Made by a program: the position numbers and the translations under genes. Positions 39,086 through 40,136 of a stretch of 40,136 nt of DNA are shown in pieces. Every line of letters begins with the position of its first letter. The stretch's first letter is position 1. This DNA comes from Candidatus Bathyarchaeota archaeon (GTDB lineage: Archaea; Thermoproteota; Bathyarchaeia; Bathyarchaeales; Bathycorpusculaceae): assembly GCA_026014745.1 (NCBI GenBank), contig JAOZHS010000003.1:1-40136 (forward strand). The letters are read 5' to 3'. Below the pieces are notes generated by a model. The model had not been told where the DNA came from and made no database searches. It saw only the letters and a list, made by a program, of their open reading frames with translations.

Positions 39086-40136
39086 ATGAAACTACGTAGC
39101 AAAACGGTACTCACAGTTCTGTTTCTTTCCCTTATGATGTTTGTATCCCTTGAAGTCATCACAACATTCATACTTCAACCCAGCTTTAGCGTCCTTGAAG
39201 ACCAAGAATGCCGAGAACAATTCAACCAAGCAAACGGCATAATAAACTACCGCACCACAGACCTAATCGCCAAAGCAAAAGACTACGCCTTCTGGAATGA
39301 CACTTGCCTCTACGTGGAGGGCGAATACAGCGGTTACCCAGAGGACAACTTTATGGAGTCTACTTTTGAAAACTTAGGTGTCAACCTTATAGCCATCGCT
39401 GACAAGAACCCTGACCTACTCTATTGCCAATCTTTTGACCTCTATCACTTCCAAAAAATAGACGCCTCCGACGTGACCAAACAGGCCCTCACTGAATACC
39501 CCACCCTTTGGCAGTTTCCAAATACTCTTGAGGCAACTTCAGGGTTAATGGTTATCGACAACAAAACAATGCTAATCGCAATTGCCCCAGTTGTAACCAG
39601 TGAAGGGCTGGGTCCAGCAAAGGGCGGTGTGCTCTTTGGTAAATACCTCGATGACCAAGAAATCACTACACTTGCCAACTTGATTGAAGTTAATTTTTGT
39701 GTAACCACACTTTCTGATTTCCAAAATAACCCAAGCAACAACCAACTTCTCACTTCTCTTTTATCGAGCAGTCAACCCTACATCCAAGAATATAAAAACC
39801 CAGAAACAATCTTATCCTACTCTCTAATCAACGACGTCAACGCTGACCCCGCCTTCGTTTTAACCATTGCACAAACCCGAGAAGCCTATCAGCAAAGTAT
39901 ACTTGTCGGGAACGTCTTTTTGGTGGCGGCGGTTGTCTTTTCGATTTGTTTTGGGTCGTTAATTCTGATTATGCTTGAACGCGAAATCGTGCAGCCCATG
40001 ACCAAATTGGCGGCATACGTCGAAAAAATCTCGCTAAACACAAATTATCCTCCGCCGCCCTGTCTGGTTCACGCAGTCGAAGAAGTCACAGTCCTGACCA
40101 ACGCGGTTAGAAATACGATGAAACGGAAATTTGAAG
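39086..40136 (+). CDS. CHASE4/HAMP membrane sensor, N-terminal part (runs off the window)
   Basis: ATG 39086 (MKLRSKTVLTVLFLSL) opens a frame that is intact to the right edge, 350 codons. Helix 1 (about 8-33) is followed by an extracellular domain with the CHASE4-like signature AKDYAFWNDTCLYVEG and then APVVTSEGLGPAKGGVLFG. A second helix (about 274-297, VFLVAAVVFSICFGSLIL) leads to a HAMP-like linker (EREIVQPMTKLAAYVEKI). The remainder is missing but is probably a histidine kinase or PAS/kinase output. It is a signal-transducing receptor in the cytoplasmic membrane; the ligand is unknown. GGACCGGAG precedes the ATG. Confidence 0.82.
   Translation, partial: MKLRSKTVLTVLFLSLMMFVSLEVITTFILQPSFSVLEDQECREQFNQANGIINYRTTDLIAKAKDYAFWNDTCLYVEGEYSGYPEDNFMESTFENLGVNLIAIADKNPDLLYCQSFDLYHFQKIDASDVTKQALTEYPTLWQFPNTLEATSGLMVIDNKTMLIAIAPVVTSEGLGPAKGGVLFGKYLDDQEITTLANLIEVNFCVTTLSDFQNNPSNNQLLTSLLSSSQPYIQEYKNPETILSYSLINDVNADPAFVLTIAQTREAYQQSILVGNVFLVAAVVFSICFGSLILIMLEREIVQPMTKLAAYVEKISLNTNYPPPPCLVHAVEEVTVLTNAVRNTMKRKFE

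Noticed and set aside
1-40136. CRISPR array, tRNA, rRNA or prophage
   Set aside because: I saw no regularly spaced direct repeats, no clear tRNA arms and no phage structural or integrase genes when reading both strands by eye.

Overview
The window looks archaeal, most likely from an uncultivated mesophilic anaerobe of the Bathyarchaeia type. This lineage is my inference. The support is an archaeal-type asparaginyl-tRNA synthetase, a replicative ATP-dependent DNA ligase, a GfcR-like HTH-phosphoribosyltransferase, TATA boxes about 25-30 nt upstream of apparently leaderless starts, frequent GTG/TTG starts with GGAGGTGA-type ribosome sites, and many secreted proteins with N-glycosylation sequons, Pro/Thr stalks and a C-terminal membrane anchor. 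I found no rRNA, tRNA, CRISPR array or transposase gene.

Layout. 1-5.6 kb: the cut 5' end of a secreted propeller-family gene, asnS, a ferredoxin-NAD(P)+-reductase-like flavoprotein, a membrane-anchored Ig-like protein, a coiled-coil protein and an MFS carrier. 5.7-12.6 kb: a tiny amphipathic helical protein, a CDF metal exporter with three C-terminal cytoplasmic domains instead of one, a large PQQ-type beta-propeller surface protein and a 740-residue surface protein. 12.67-17.70 kb: a compact six-gene redox operon. 17.7-23 kb: copy A of a 270-bp inverted-repeat element, two tandem paralogous stalk proteins, two unrecognised coiled-coil or Pro-rich proteins and another stalk protein. 23.3-31.3 kb: nitroreductase, a small Cys-rich protein, flavodoxin, DNA ligase, SRPBCC protein, thioredoxin, copy B of the element, methyltransferase, MtnA and the HTH-PRTase regulator. 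31.5-40.1 kb: a second full PQQ propeller, an ECF-S-like membrane protein, a PIN-like protein, a DUF2284 protein, a PadR/ABC-exporter module with a palindromic operator, a small Cys protein, and the 5' part of a CHASE4 sensor that runs off the end.

The most interesting system is the redox operon. A CcdA/DsbD-like membrane protein and a NapH-like membrane polyferredoxin are followed, with overlapping or near-overlapping genes, by one HgdB/BzdO-like catalytic subunit, a BzdP/BcrD-type ATPase, a BzdQ/BcrA-type ATPase and a 2[4Fe-4S] ferredoxin. This is the ATP-driven low-potential electron activator of benzoyl-CoA reductases and 2-hydroxyacyl-CoA dehydratases. Here it has only one of the two usual catalytic subunits and is physically linked to transmembrane electron-transfer proteins. 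No CoA ligase, CoA transferase or ring-hydrolysis gene lies nearby, so its substrate is open. The nitroreductase, flavodoxin, thioredoxin and FNR-like genes elsewhere in the window fit an anaerobic, thiol- and flavin-rich redox metabolism.

The second notable signal is a pair of ~270-bp elements at about 17.72-17.99 kb and 28.21-28.47 kb. They lie in opposite orientation, share their interior sequence and have imperfect terminal inverted repeats. One keeps a 70-codon Cys-containing reading frame that the other has lost to stops.
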